From assembly GCA_017577565.1 (NCBI GenBank), contig PKRH01000113.1, positions 1 through 11,275 of the forward strand: DNA of 11,275 nucleotides. Direction: 5' to 3'. This DNA comes from Thermoanaerobacterales bacterium. Its GTDB lineage: Bacteria > Actinomycetota > Acidimicrobiia > Acidimicrobiales > JACDCH01. The translations under genes were made by a program, and so were the position numbers. Of this stretch, positions 1 through 5,763 are shown piece after piece (the first letter of the stretch is position 1; the number at the start of each line of letters is the position of its first letter). The notes under the pieces were generated by a model. The model did no database searches, was not told the DNA's origin, and saw nothing but the letters and a program-made list of their open reading frames with translations.

Positions 1-1589
1 GCCCACGCCGCCTGGGCCTCGCCGGCGGCGGCGACGACCTCGTCGACCTCGGCCGGCGACCCCAGCACCGGCGAGGTCGGCGCCGGGGCGGGGGCCGCCA
101 CCCGCTCGGCGGCCCAGGCCCGCACCTCGGGCAGCGCCGGGTCGGAGTCGGTCGTGTTGGCGAACCGCGGCGGGGCCGGCGGGCGGTCGCTGCGGCGACG
201 GCGGTCGGTCGGGACGGTCGCCATGGCGGCCACCGAGGCCCGGAAGCGCGCCTCCTGGTCGCCGACGGCGGACGGGCCCTCGGTGAACAGCGCGTGGAGG
301 AAGTTGTGGGGCTGGGCGTTCTCCTCCAGCCGGCGCACGAGGTAGGAGATGGCGACGTCGAAGTCCTCGGGCGCCACCACCGGCGTGTACAGCAGCACGC
401 CGCCGACGTCCGCGCCGACGGCCCGGGCCTGGGCCGGGGCCATGCCCTGGAGCATCTCGACGTCCATCGACGCGGTGACGCCCCGGGCCTGCGCCAGCAG
501 GTGGGCGAGGGCCACGTCGTAGAGGTTGTGGGAGGCGACGCCGACCCGGACCCGGCCGGCCAGCTCGGGCCTCAGCGCCCGCTCGACGAGCCGCAGGTAG
601 TTGGCGTCGACCTCCGCCTTGCTGCCGTAGGGGGCCTGCTCCCAACCCCGCAGCTCGGCCTCGACCCGCTCCATCGACAGGTTGGCGCCCTTGACCAGCC
701 GCACCTTGATGCCGGCGCCACCGCGGGCCACCCGGTCGGTGGCGAACGCCGCCAGCCGCTCGAAGGCGTCGACCGAGTCGGGCAGGTAGGCCTGCAGCGC
801 GATGCCCGCCTCGAGGTCCCGCAGCTCGGGCTCGTCGAGCAGGGTCGTGAACACCTCGAGCGTGAGGTGGAGGTCGCGGTACTCCTCCATGTCGAGGTTC
901 ACGAACGCCCGGGGCGAGCGCTCGCGGGCCGCCTCGTAGAGCGGGCGCAGCCGCTCGACGACCCGGGCGACCGTGCCCGGGGTGTCCCACGGCGAGATCT
1001 GGGACACGAGCGAGGAGACCTTGATGGAGACGTGGTCGACGTCCTCCCGCCGGAGCAGGTCGAGCGTGCGCTCGGCCCGGCGGGCGGCCTCCCGCTCCCC
1101 CAGCACGGCCTCGCCCAGCAGGTTGAGGTTGAGGCGGACGCCGACGGCGCGGGCCCGGGCCAGGTGGCGGGCGAGGGCGGGGTCGCGGGCGTCGACGACG
1201 AGGTGCCCGACGAGCTGGCGCAGGCGCCGGCGGGCCAGCGGCACGACGACCCGGGGCGCCAGCGGCGCGAGGCGCGAGCCGGCCCGCAGCAGCAGGCGGT
1301 CGCCGAGCCCGAGGAAGCGGGCCGCCCCGGTGGGCAGGCGCGCCAGCGCGCGGGCGGCCACCTCGGGGTCCTCGGGCCGGGCCACCCGGTCGACGAACCG
1401 CACGGCGAGGTCGAGGCCCTCGCGGTCGGCGACGAGGGCGGCGAGGCGCCGGCTGGCGGCCCGCTCGCGGTCGCTCTCGTCGCGGGCGGTCGCCGCCATC
1501 CACCGCTGCGCCAGCTCGACCGCCGGGTCGACGAGCCCGGCCACGTCGTCGGGGATGCCCTGGGCTGTCGGGGTGGTCTCGGTCGCCAC
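1..1589 (-). CDS. putA: Bifunctional proline dehydrogenase / L-glutamate-gamma-semialdehyde dehydrogenase (PutA), C-terminal part beyond window
   Basis: The visible 529 residues hold a complete proline dehydrogenase (PRODH) domain and the first residues of an aldehyde dehydrogenase domain, so the whole enzyme should oxidise proline to pyrroline-5-carboxylate (FAD) and then to glutamate (NAD+). PRODH hallmarks are IKVSSLVSQ (substrate barrel), VRLVKGAN, and SYLVRRLEENAQPHNFL at about residues 412-430, the family's proline and FAD site. After it, RFANTTDSDPALPEVRAW and AEVDEVVAAAAGEAQAAW resemble the linker and start of the ALDH domain. There is no N-terminal ribbon-helix-helix DNA-binding domain, so this is not an autorepressing enterobacterial-type PutA. 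The start is GTG at 1589 because GGGAGG lies five bases upstream. A -10-like TAGGGT at 1623-1628 suggests its own promoter after the oxidoreductase gene. The gene is cut by the left edge. A monofunctional PRODH is unlikely, given the ALDH-like tail. Confidence 0.9.
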   Translation of the reverse strand, partial: MATETTPTAQGIPDDVAGLVDPAVELAQRWMAATARDESDRERAASRRLAALVADREGLDLAVRFVDRVARPEDPEVAARALARLPTGAARFLGLGDRLLLRAGSRLAPLAPRVVVPLARRRLRQLVGHLVVDARDPALARHLARARAVGVRLNLNLLGEAVLGEREAARRAERTLDLLRREDVDHVSIKVSSLVSQISPWDTPGTVARVVERLRPLYEAARERSPRAFVNLDMEEYRDLHLTLEVFTTLLDEPELRDLEAGIALQAYLPDSVDAFERLAAFATDRVARGGAGIKVRLVKGANLSMERVEAELRGWEQAPYGSKAEVDANYLRLVERALRPELAGRVRVGVASHNLYDVALAHLLAQARGVTASMDVEMLQGMAPAQARAVGADVGGVLLYTPVVAPEDFDVAISYLVRRLEENAQPHNFLHALFTEGPSAVGDQEARFRASVAAMATVPTDRRRRSDRPPAPPRFANTTDSDPALPEVRAWAAERVAAPAPAPTSPVLGSPAEVDEVVAAAGEAQAAW

Positions 1590-1622
1590 GGGTCCTCCCG
1601 GTCGGGGACGGGGTGCCTCCCA

Positions 1623-1628
1623 ACCCTA
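1623..1628 (-). promoter_or_regulatory. putA: Possible -10 box for putA
   Basis: On the minus strand this reads TAGGGT, fitting the actinobacterial TANNNT -10 pattern. It would put the transcript start about 26-28 bases before the ribosome binding site's GTG. No convincing -35 is visible, so this is only a weak call. Read-through from the upstream oxidoreductase gene is the alternative. Confidence 0.3.
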
Positions 1629-1642
1629 CGGGGGCGCCCACC

Positions 1643-1667
1643 CCCGGCGCGGGGCGAGCGCGCCGGG
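1643..1667 (-). terminator. GC-rich hairpin after the flavin oxidoreductase gene
   Basis: Arms CCCGGCGC (1643-1650) and GCGCCGGG (1660-1667) pair perfectly over 8 bp around a 9-base loop, 11 bases past the oxidoreductase stop codon. There is no T tract, which is common for high-GC actinobacterial terminators. In such GC-rich DNA a hairpin like this can arise by chance, so it is a possible terminator or attenuator between the two genes. Confidence 0.35.
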
Positions 1668-1678
1668 CGACCGGGGGA

Positions 1679-2872
1679 TCAGGCCCGGGCGCCGGGGCGC
1701 TCGGCGGGGGGCACGAGCACGCAGCGGGTGCCCGAGTAGATCGTCGGCATGCACTTGTTGCAGTGCACGCACAGCCCGGCGGTCGAGGTGCCGGACCGCA
1801 TCTTCTCGACCAGGTCGGGCTCCCGGAGCAGCGCCCGGGCCATGGCCACCAGCTCGAAGCCCTCGGCCAGCGCCCGCTCGACGGTGTCCAGCCGGTTGAT
1901 GCCGCCGAGCAGGATGAGCGGCATGTCCAGCTCGGCGCGGAACTGGCGGGCGTAGGGCAGGAAGTAGGCCTCCTCGAACGGGTAGCGGGGGAACATCCGC
2001 CGCCCGAGGAGGCGCAGGCCCCAGCCGGCGAGCCGGCCCTGGGAGGCGGCGAGCTCCCGCAGGGGGACCTCGCCCCGGAACAGGTACATGCTGTTGGCGT
2101 AGGAGCTGCCGCCGGTGAGCTCGAGAGCGTCGAGGTGCCCGTCGGCCTCCAGCAGCCGGGCGAGCTCGAGGCTCTCGTCGAGCCACAGCCCGCCGTCGAC
2201 GCCGTCGGCCATGTTGAACTTCGCCCACACGGCCAGGCGGTCGCCGACCGCCCGCCGCACCGCCTCGACGACCCGGCGGGGGAAGCGGGCCCGGTTCTCG
2301 AGGCTGCCGCCGTACTCGTCGCGCCGGCGGTTGAGGTTCGGGCTCATGAACGAGCTGAGCAGGTAGCCGTGGCCGAGGTGCAGCTCGATGCCGTCGAAGC
2401 CGGCGGCCTCGGCCACCCGGGCGGCCCGGGCGAAGTCCTCGACGATCTCGTCGAGCTGGGCCCGGGTGGCGCCCCGCACCCACCCCATGGCCGGCAGGCT
2501 GAACCGGGGCGAGGGGGCGACGGTGCGGTGCCGGGAGCGGGCGCTGCCCACCAGGCCGGCGTGGCCGAGCTGGGCGGCCACCGCCGCGCCCTGGGCGTGG
2601 ACGGCCTCGGTCAGGCGCCGCAGGTCGGGGACGAGGTCGTTGGTGAAGACCAGCGTGTGGGGGCTCACCCGCCCGCCCTTGGACACCGCGCAGTAGGCGA
2701 GGGTGGTCAGCCCCACCCCGCCCTTGGCCACGGCGACGTGGAAGTCCACCAGCGCGTCCGTGACCGCGCCCCGGGGCATGACGCCCTCGAAGGTGGCCGC
2801 CTTGACGATGCGGTTGCGCAGCGTGACCGGGCCGAGCCGCACCGGCTCGAACGGTCCCCCTCCCGATGCCAC
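1679..2872 (-). CDS. Old Yellow Enzyme family NADH:flavin oxidoreductase with C-terminal cysteine cluster
   Basis: A 397-residue FMN-dependent TIM-barrel ene-reductase-type protein, probably cytoplasmic. Family signatures are PFEPVRLGPVTLRNRIVKA at the N-terminus, AAQLGHAG (flavin site), GFDGIELHLGHGYLLSSF with the paired histidines that bind the substrate carbonyl, and NRRRDEYGGSLENRARF. Near the C-terminus four cysteines (368, 371, 374, 384) form CX2CX2CX9C. This resembles the 4Fe-4S ligand cluster of the 2,4-dienoyl-CoA reductase branch, but the spacing differs and the second (FAD/NAD) domain of those enzymes is absent. The substrate is unknown. The start is GTG at 2872: no Shine-Dalgarno is present, but TACCCT (2879-2884) ends six bases before it, which suggests a leaderless transcript. 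The gene is divergent from the ArsR-ArsC fusion and lies upstream of putA. Confidence 0.88.
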   Translation of the reverse strand: MASGGGPFEPVRLGPVTLRNRIVKAATFEGVMPRGAVTDALVDFHVAVAKGGVGLTTLAYCAVSKGGRVSPHTLVFTNDLVPDLRRLTEAVHAQGAAVAAQLGHAGLVGSARSRHRTVAPSPRFSLPAMGWVRGATRAQLDEIVEDFARAARVAEAAGFDGIELHLGHGYLLSSFMSPNLNRRRDEYGGSLENRARFPRRVVEAVRRAVGDRLAVWAKFNMADGVDGGLWLDESLELARLLEADGHLDALELTGGSSYANSMYLFRGEVPLRELAASQGRLAGWGLRLLGRRMFPRYPFEEAYFLPYARQFRAELDMPLILLGGINRLDTVERALAEGFELVAMARALLREPDLVEKMRSGTSTAGLCVHCNKCMPTIYSGTRCVLVPPAERPGARA

Positions 2873-2878
2873 GACCGC

Positions 2879-2908
2879 AGGGTAGACGGAAACTGGAACA
2901 CGTTTCAG
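2879..2908 (-). promoter_or_regulatory. Probable promoter of the flavin oxidoreductase gene (leaderless)
   Basis: On the minus strand, CTGAAA (2903-2908) and TACCCT (2879-2884) are separated by 18 bp. The -10 ends six bases before the GTG at 2872, placing the expected transcript start at the start codon. A short inverted repeat, GAAAC (2889-2893) and GTTTC (2902-2906), lies between and over these boxes and could be a regulator site. Confidence 0.45.
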
Positions 2909-2930
2909 CCAGGGCGACGGCGCGAGCTTC

Positions 2931-2938
2931 CATCGAAC
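2931..2938 (+). repeat. Second copy of the CATCGAAC operator half-site
   Basis: CATCGAAC at 2931-2938 exactly repeats the bases at 2949-2956 in the left arm of the downstream palindrome, offset by 18 bp. Together with the partly matching GGCTTGAT (2940-2947) it forms a degraded palindrome. It may be a weaker second site for the ArsR-family protein. Confidence 0.4.
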
Positions 2939-2946
2939 GGGCTTGA

Positions 2947-2968
2947 TACATCGAACCGGTTCGATGTA
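2947..2968 (+). promoter_or_regulatory. Perfect 22-bp palindromic operator of the ArsR-ArsC gene
   Basis: The left arm TACATCGAACC is followed immediately by its exact reverse complement. ArsR/SmtB dimers bind such AT-flanked inverted repeats next to their own genes, so autorepression is the likely role. The site is flanked by TTGATA (2943-2948) and TACCGT (2967-2972), 18 bp apart, with the palindrome centred in that spacer. The ATG at 2964 lies inside the right arm. A repressor bound here would block both polymerase and the start region. Binding by the neighbouring protein is inferred from position and family. Confidence 0.75.
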
Positions 2969-3755
2969 CCGTGCGGACATCGACGCACCCGCCCCGCCCC
3001 CGCTCGAACCGCTCGCCTTCCTCCAGCTCGCCGGCCACCCCCTCCGCTGGCGCCTGCTGTGCGAGCTGGGCCGCAGCGACCGGCGGGTCCACGACCTGAC
3101 CGCGCTGGTGGGCGAGCCGCAGAGCGTCGTCTCGTACCACCTCGGCCGGCTGCGGTCGGCCGGCCTCGTCTCGGCCCGGCGCAGCTCGGCCGACCGCCGC
3201 GACACCTGGTACGCCCTCGACCTCCCGCGGGTCCGCGACCTGCTGGCCGCCACCGGCACCGCGCTCCACCCGGGGCTGGCGCCGGGCGCCCCGGGCGCCG
3301 GGCCGGCCGCCGGGGCCCGCGTCCTGTTCCTCTGCACCGGCAACAGCGCCCGCTCCCCCATGGCCGCGGCCCTGACCGTGGCCCGGTCCGGCGGCGCCGT
3401 CGCCGCCCGCAGCGCGGGCAGCCACCCCAAGCCGCTCCACCCGCTCGCCGTGCGGGTGCTGCGCGACGAGCACGGCATCGACATCAGCGGCCACCGGCCC
3501 CGCCACCTGCGGGAGGTCGCGGCCGACCGCTACGACCGGGTCGTCACGCTGTGCGACCGGGTGCGGGAGGTCTGCCCGGAGCTGCCGGGCGACCCCCCGG
3601 CCGTCCACTGGAGCATCCCCGACCCCGCGACCGCCGCGGCCGGCGGCGACGCCTACCCCGCCTTCCGGCGGACCGCCGCCGAGCTGGCCACCCGGGTCGA
3701 CTTCCTGCTCGCCGACCTGTCCCGACCCTCGGGGACCGAGCCCGTCCCCGCCTGA
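2964..3755 (+). CDS. ArsR/SmtB-family regulator fused to thioredoxin-type arsenate reductase (ArsC)
   Basis: A 263-residue fusion. Residues 14-95 are an ArsR-type winged helix: LEPLAFLQLAGHPLRWRLL, the recognition helix around SVVSYHLGRLRSAGLV, and a wing RRSSADRRDTWYAL. After an Ala/Gly/Pro-rich linker (about 100-118), residues 119-252 match the low-molecular-weight phosphatase fold of ArsC. The P-loop is CTGNSAR (Cys124 to Arg130), the resolving cysteines are Cys197 and Cys204 (VVTLC-X6-CP), and HWSIPDP carries the general acid Asp220. This three-cysteine set matches Staphylococcus pI258 ArsC, so the domain should reduce arsenate to arsenite. The classic ELCVCDL metal site is missing, and Cys33 is the only cysteine in the HTH domain, so the sensing mode is unclear. 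The only usual in-frame starts are ATG 2964, inside the operator, and TTG 2943. A 2.7-fold longer plain phosphatase function is the alternative reading of the C-domain. Confidence 0.85.
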   Translation: MYRADIDAPAPPPLEPLAFLQLAGHPLRWRLLCELGRSDRRVHDLTALVGEPQSVVSYHLGRLRSAGLVSARRSSADRRDTWYALDLPRVRDLLAATGTALHPGLAPGAPGAGPAAGARVLFLCTGNSARSPMAAALTVARSGGAVAARSAGSHPKPLHPLAVRVLRDEHGIDISGHRPRHLREVAADRYDRVVTLCDRVREVCPELPGDPPAVHWSIPDPATAAAGGDAYPAFRRTAAELATRVDFLLADLSRPSGTEPVPA

Positions 3756-3771
3756 CCGGAGGAGGAGACCC

Positions 3772-4164
3772 ATGACCGACCCCCGCGAGATGGTGAGCGT
3801 CCGCTACCTGGTCGACGACGTGCAGGAGTCGATCGACTTCTACACGACGCACCTCGGCTTCGAGCTCCGCACCGACGCGGCGCCCGCCTTCGCCGAGGTG
3901 GTCCGCGGCAACCTGCGCCTGCTGCTCAGCGGCCCCAAGAGCTCGGCGGGCCGGCCGATGGCCGACGGCGCCGTGCCCGAGCCCGGCGGCTGGAACCGCA
4001 TCCACTTCGTCGTCGACGACGTCGACGCCGAGATCGAGCGCCTGCGTGGCGCCGGCCTGCGGTTCCGCAACGACGTCGTGACCGGGCCGGGCGGGTCGCA
4101 GGTCCTGCTGCAGGACCCGTCCGGCAACCTGGTCGAGCTGTTCCAGCCGGCCGGGGCCCGCTGA
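3772..4164 (+). CDS. VOC-superfamily (glyoxalase/dioxygenase fold) protein
   Basis: A 130-residue protein of the vicinal oxygen chelate fold. It shows two beta-alpha-beta-beta-beta modules: VSVRYLVDDVQESIDFYTTHLGFEL at the start, and NRIHFVVDDVDAEIERLRGAG from about residue 75, ending in LLQDPSGNLVELFQP. His78 and Glu122 are at positions that often bind metal in this fold. The matching N-terminal ligand position holds Arg/Tyr, so metal use is uncertain. It has no cysteine, which argues against an ArsI-type C-As lyase, a VOC enzyme found in ars operons. GGAGGAGG lies five bases before the ATG, and the gene begins 16 bp after the ArsR-ArsC stop, so the two are very probably co-transcribed. Its substrate is unknown. 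Resistance or lyase labels for this fold would be guesses. Confidence 0.82.
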   Translation: MTDPREMVSVRYLVDDVQESIDFYTTHLGFELRTDAAPAFAEVVRGNLRLLLSGPKSSAGRPMADGAVPEPGGWNRIHFVVDDVDAEIERLRGAGLRFRNDVVTGPGGSQVLLQDPSGNLVELFQPAGAR

Positions 4165-4168
4165 GCCC

Positions 4169-5605
4169 CTAGAGGACGATCTCGGGGTAGAGCGGGAACT
4201 TCTCCAGCAGCTCGGCCGCCCGGGCGCGGGTCCGCTCGACCACGCCGTCGGCCACCGTGTACTTGGCCTTGGACGGGCCCGAGGGGCCCGACGCCCGGGT
4301 GGTCGCCCGCAGCGTCGTGTCGATGAGGTCGGCGACCTCGTCCATCTCCGACGGCCCCATGCCGAGGGTGGTGAGCGCCGGCGTCCCGAGGCGCACGCCC
4401 GAGGTGTACCAGGCGCCGTTCGGGTCCCGGGGGATGGCGTTGCGGTTGGTCACCACCCCGGCGTCCAGCAGCGCGGACTCGGCCTGCCGGCCGGTCAGCC
4501 CGTAGGAGCTGGCGACGTCCAGCAGCACGAGGTGGTTGTCGGTGCCGCCGGTGACCAGCGTGGCGCCCCGCCGCAGCAGCCCCTCGGCCAGGGCCCGGGC
4601 GTTGTCGACGATGGCGTGGGCGTAGTCCCGGAACTCGGGGCGGGCGGCCTCGGCCAGCGCCACCGCCTTGGCCGCCATGACGTGGGGCAGTGGTCCGCCC
4701 AGCACCATCGGGCAGCCCTTGTCGACGAACTCGGCCAGCTCCGGCTGGCACAGCACGAGGCCGCCCCGGGGGCCGCGCAGCGACTTGTGGGTCGTCGTGG
4801 TCGTGATGTGGGCGAACGGGACCGGGTCCTCGTCGCCGGTCATGACCTTTCCGGCCACCAGGCCGGCGAAGTGGGCCATGTCGACCATGAGCGTCGCGCC
4901 CACCTCGTCGGCGATCTCCCGCATGGCGGCGAAGTCGATGCGGCGGGGGTAGGCCGAGTAGCCGGCCACGATGACGAGCGGCCGCACCTCGTGGGCCAGC
5001 CGGCGGACCTCGGCGTAGTCGAGCAGGCCGGTCTCGGGGTCGGTGCCGTAGGACCGCTGGTCGAACAGCTTGCCGGAGATGTTGGGCCGGAAGCCGTGGG
5101 TCAGGTGGCCGCCGGCGTCGAGCGACATGCCGAGCATGCGCTGCTCGCCGAAGGCCCGGCGCAGCTTCGCCCAGGCGGCGTCGTCGAGGTCGTTGACGTG
5201 ACGGACGCCCGCCTCGTCGAGGGCCGGCTGCTCGACCCGCTGGGCGAGGATCGCCCAGTAGGCGACGAGGTTGGCGTCGATGCCGGAATGGGGCTGCACG
5301 TAGGCGTGCGGGGCGCCGAACACCTGGCGGGCCAGCTCGGCCGCCCGGGCCTCGACGACGTCGACGTACTCGCAGCCGGCGTAGAAGCGGTGCCCGACCG
5401 TGCCCTCGGCGTACTTGTCGGACAGCCACGTCCCCATCGCCAGCAGGGTCGCCGGCGAGGCGTAGTTCTCGCTGGCGATCAGCTTGAGCTGGTGGCGCTG
5501 GTTGTCGAGCTCGCCCCGGATGGCGTCCGCGATCGTCGGCTCGACCGCGGCGACGACGTCCAGGAGCGCACGGTAGGCATCGGTGGCACGGGATGTGTCG
5601 GACAT
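4169..5605 (-). CDS. glyA: Serine hydroxymethyltransferase, long form
   Basis: This PLP enzyme converts serine and tetrahydrofolate to glycine and 5,10-methylene-THF, the main entry of one-carbon units for purines, thymidylate and methionine. The 478 residues are longer than the usual 415-430. The extra length includes a stretch at about 125-180 (HVNDLDDAAWAKL to HGFRPNISGKLF) typical of the long-form branch. Signatures are LKLIASENYASPA, KYAEGTVGHRFYAGCEYVD, VDMAHFAGLVAG (Asp242, which contacts the PLP pyridine nitrogen) and TTTTHKSLRGPRGG with the Schiff-base Lys274. The C-terminus TSGVRLGTPALTTLGM is also standard. AGGGGGAG (5611-5618) lies five bases before the ATG, and a ZTP riboswitch fills the leader. 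The gene meets the VOC gene tail to tail with only 4 bp between stops. Confidence 0.95.
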   Translation of the reverse strand: MSDTSRATDAYRALLDVVAAVEPTIADAIRGELDNQRHQLKLIASENYASPATLLAMGTWLSDKYAEGTVGHRFYAGCEYVDVVEARAAELARQVFGAPHAYVQPHSGIDANLVAYWAILAQRVEQPALDEAGVRHVNDLDDAAWAKLRRAFGEQRMLGMSLDAGGHLTHGFRPNISGKLFDQRSYGTDPETGLLDYAEVRRLAHEVRPLVIVAGYSAYPRRIDFAAMREIADEVGATLMVDMAHFAGLVAGKVMTGDEDPVPFAHITTTTTHKSLRGPRGGLVLCQPELAEFVDKGCPMVLGGPLPHVMAAKAVALAEAARPEFRDYAHAIVDNARALAEGLLRRGATLVTGGTDNHLVLLDVASSYGLTGRQAESALLDAGVVTNRNAIPRDPNGAWYTSGVRLGTPALTTLGMGPSEMDEVADLIDTTLRATTRASGPSGPSKAKYTVADGVVERTRARAAELLEKFPLYPEIVL

Positions 5606-5610
5606 CGGGT

Positions 5611-5618
5611 CTCCCCCT
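5611..5618 (-). promoter_or_regulatory. glyA: glyA ribosome binding site, possible riboswitch target
   Basis: On the minus strand this reads AGGGGGAG, five bases before the ATG at 5605. Its GGGAG can pair with CUCCC (minus strand, 5633-5637) directly after the conserved CUGGGC core of the ZTP riboswitch. It is therefore a candidate for translational control. Confidence 0.6.
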
Positions 5619-5631
5619 GTGGTCGTGGGTG

Positions 5632-5735
5632 TGGGAGCCCAGGCGCACGGCTGCTCCGCCGGCGGTCGCCGGGCGCCGCCGGGGGCCGCTCCCCGGTGGT
5701 TGCCTCCACCTCACGCGCCAGTCACGGCCCGACCG
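5632..5735 (-). ncRNA. ZTP (pfl motif) riboswitch upstream of glyA
   Basis: Read on the minus strand, the 5' subdomain has GGGCCG, then GUGACUGGCG, a GGUGG/CCACC hairpin, CGGGGAG and CGGCCC. The outer GGGCCG and CGGCCC form P1. After a GC-rich linker with its own small hairpin, the 3' subdomain reads GCCGUGCGCCUGGGC, matching the conserved P3 and CUGGGC core. These are the known hallmarks of the pfl/ZTP aptamer, which binds ZMP/ZTP, purine intermediates that build up when 10-formyl-THF is short, and normally turns one-carbon genes on. glyA is a classic target. There is no terminator with a T tract before the ATG, and CUCCC after the core can pair with the ribosome binding site, so translational control is more likely. 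Confidence 0.93.
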
Positions 5736-5736
5736 G

Positions 5737-5742
5737 ATCGTA
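5737..5742 (-). promoter_or_regulatory. glyA: -10 box for the glyA riboswitch transcript
   Basis: On the minus strand this reads TACGAT, a TANNNT match. The expected transcript start, six to seven bases on, falls at or just before the P1 stem of the riboswitch, as expected for an aptamer at the very 5' end of an mRNA. No good -35 is visible; the region upstream is the end of cobQ. Confidence 0.5.
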
Positions 5743-5763
5743 GCGGCGGGCCGCGCCCGGGGC

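Noticed and set aside
294..1739. Plus-strand open frame of about 480 codons opposite putA.
   Set aside because: Low-complexity translation with no motif; the minus strand shows an intact PRODH domain across the same bases.
2943..2963. TTG at 2943 as the start of the ArsR-ArsC protein.
   Set aside because: It lacks a ribosome site, overlaps the TTGATA box, and would encode the operator arm; ATG 2964 is less unlikely, though also inside the palindrome.
2873..3484. Extending the flavin oxidoreductase upstream to 3484 in its open frame.
   Set aside because: The added residues have no family similarity, cross the ArsR-ArsC gene and its operator, and the conserved N-terminus begins right after GTG 2872.
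4153..4169. GGGGC/GCCCC hairpin between the VOC gene and glyA as a terminator.
   Set aside because: Only a 5-bp stem with no T tract; too weak to call in this base composition, although the two genes do need termination nearby.
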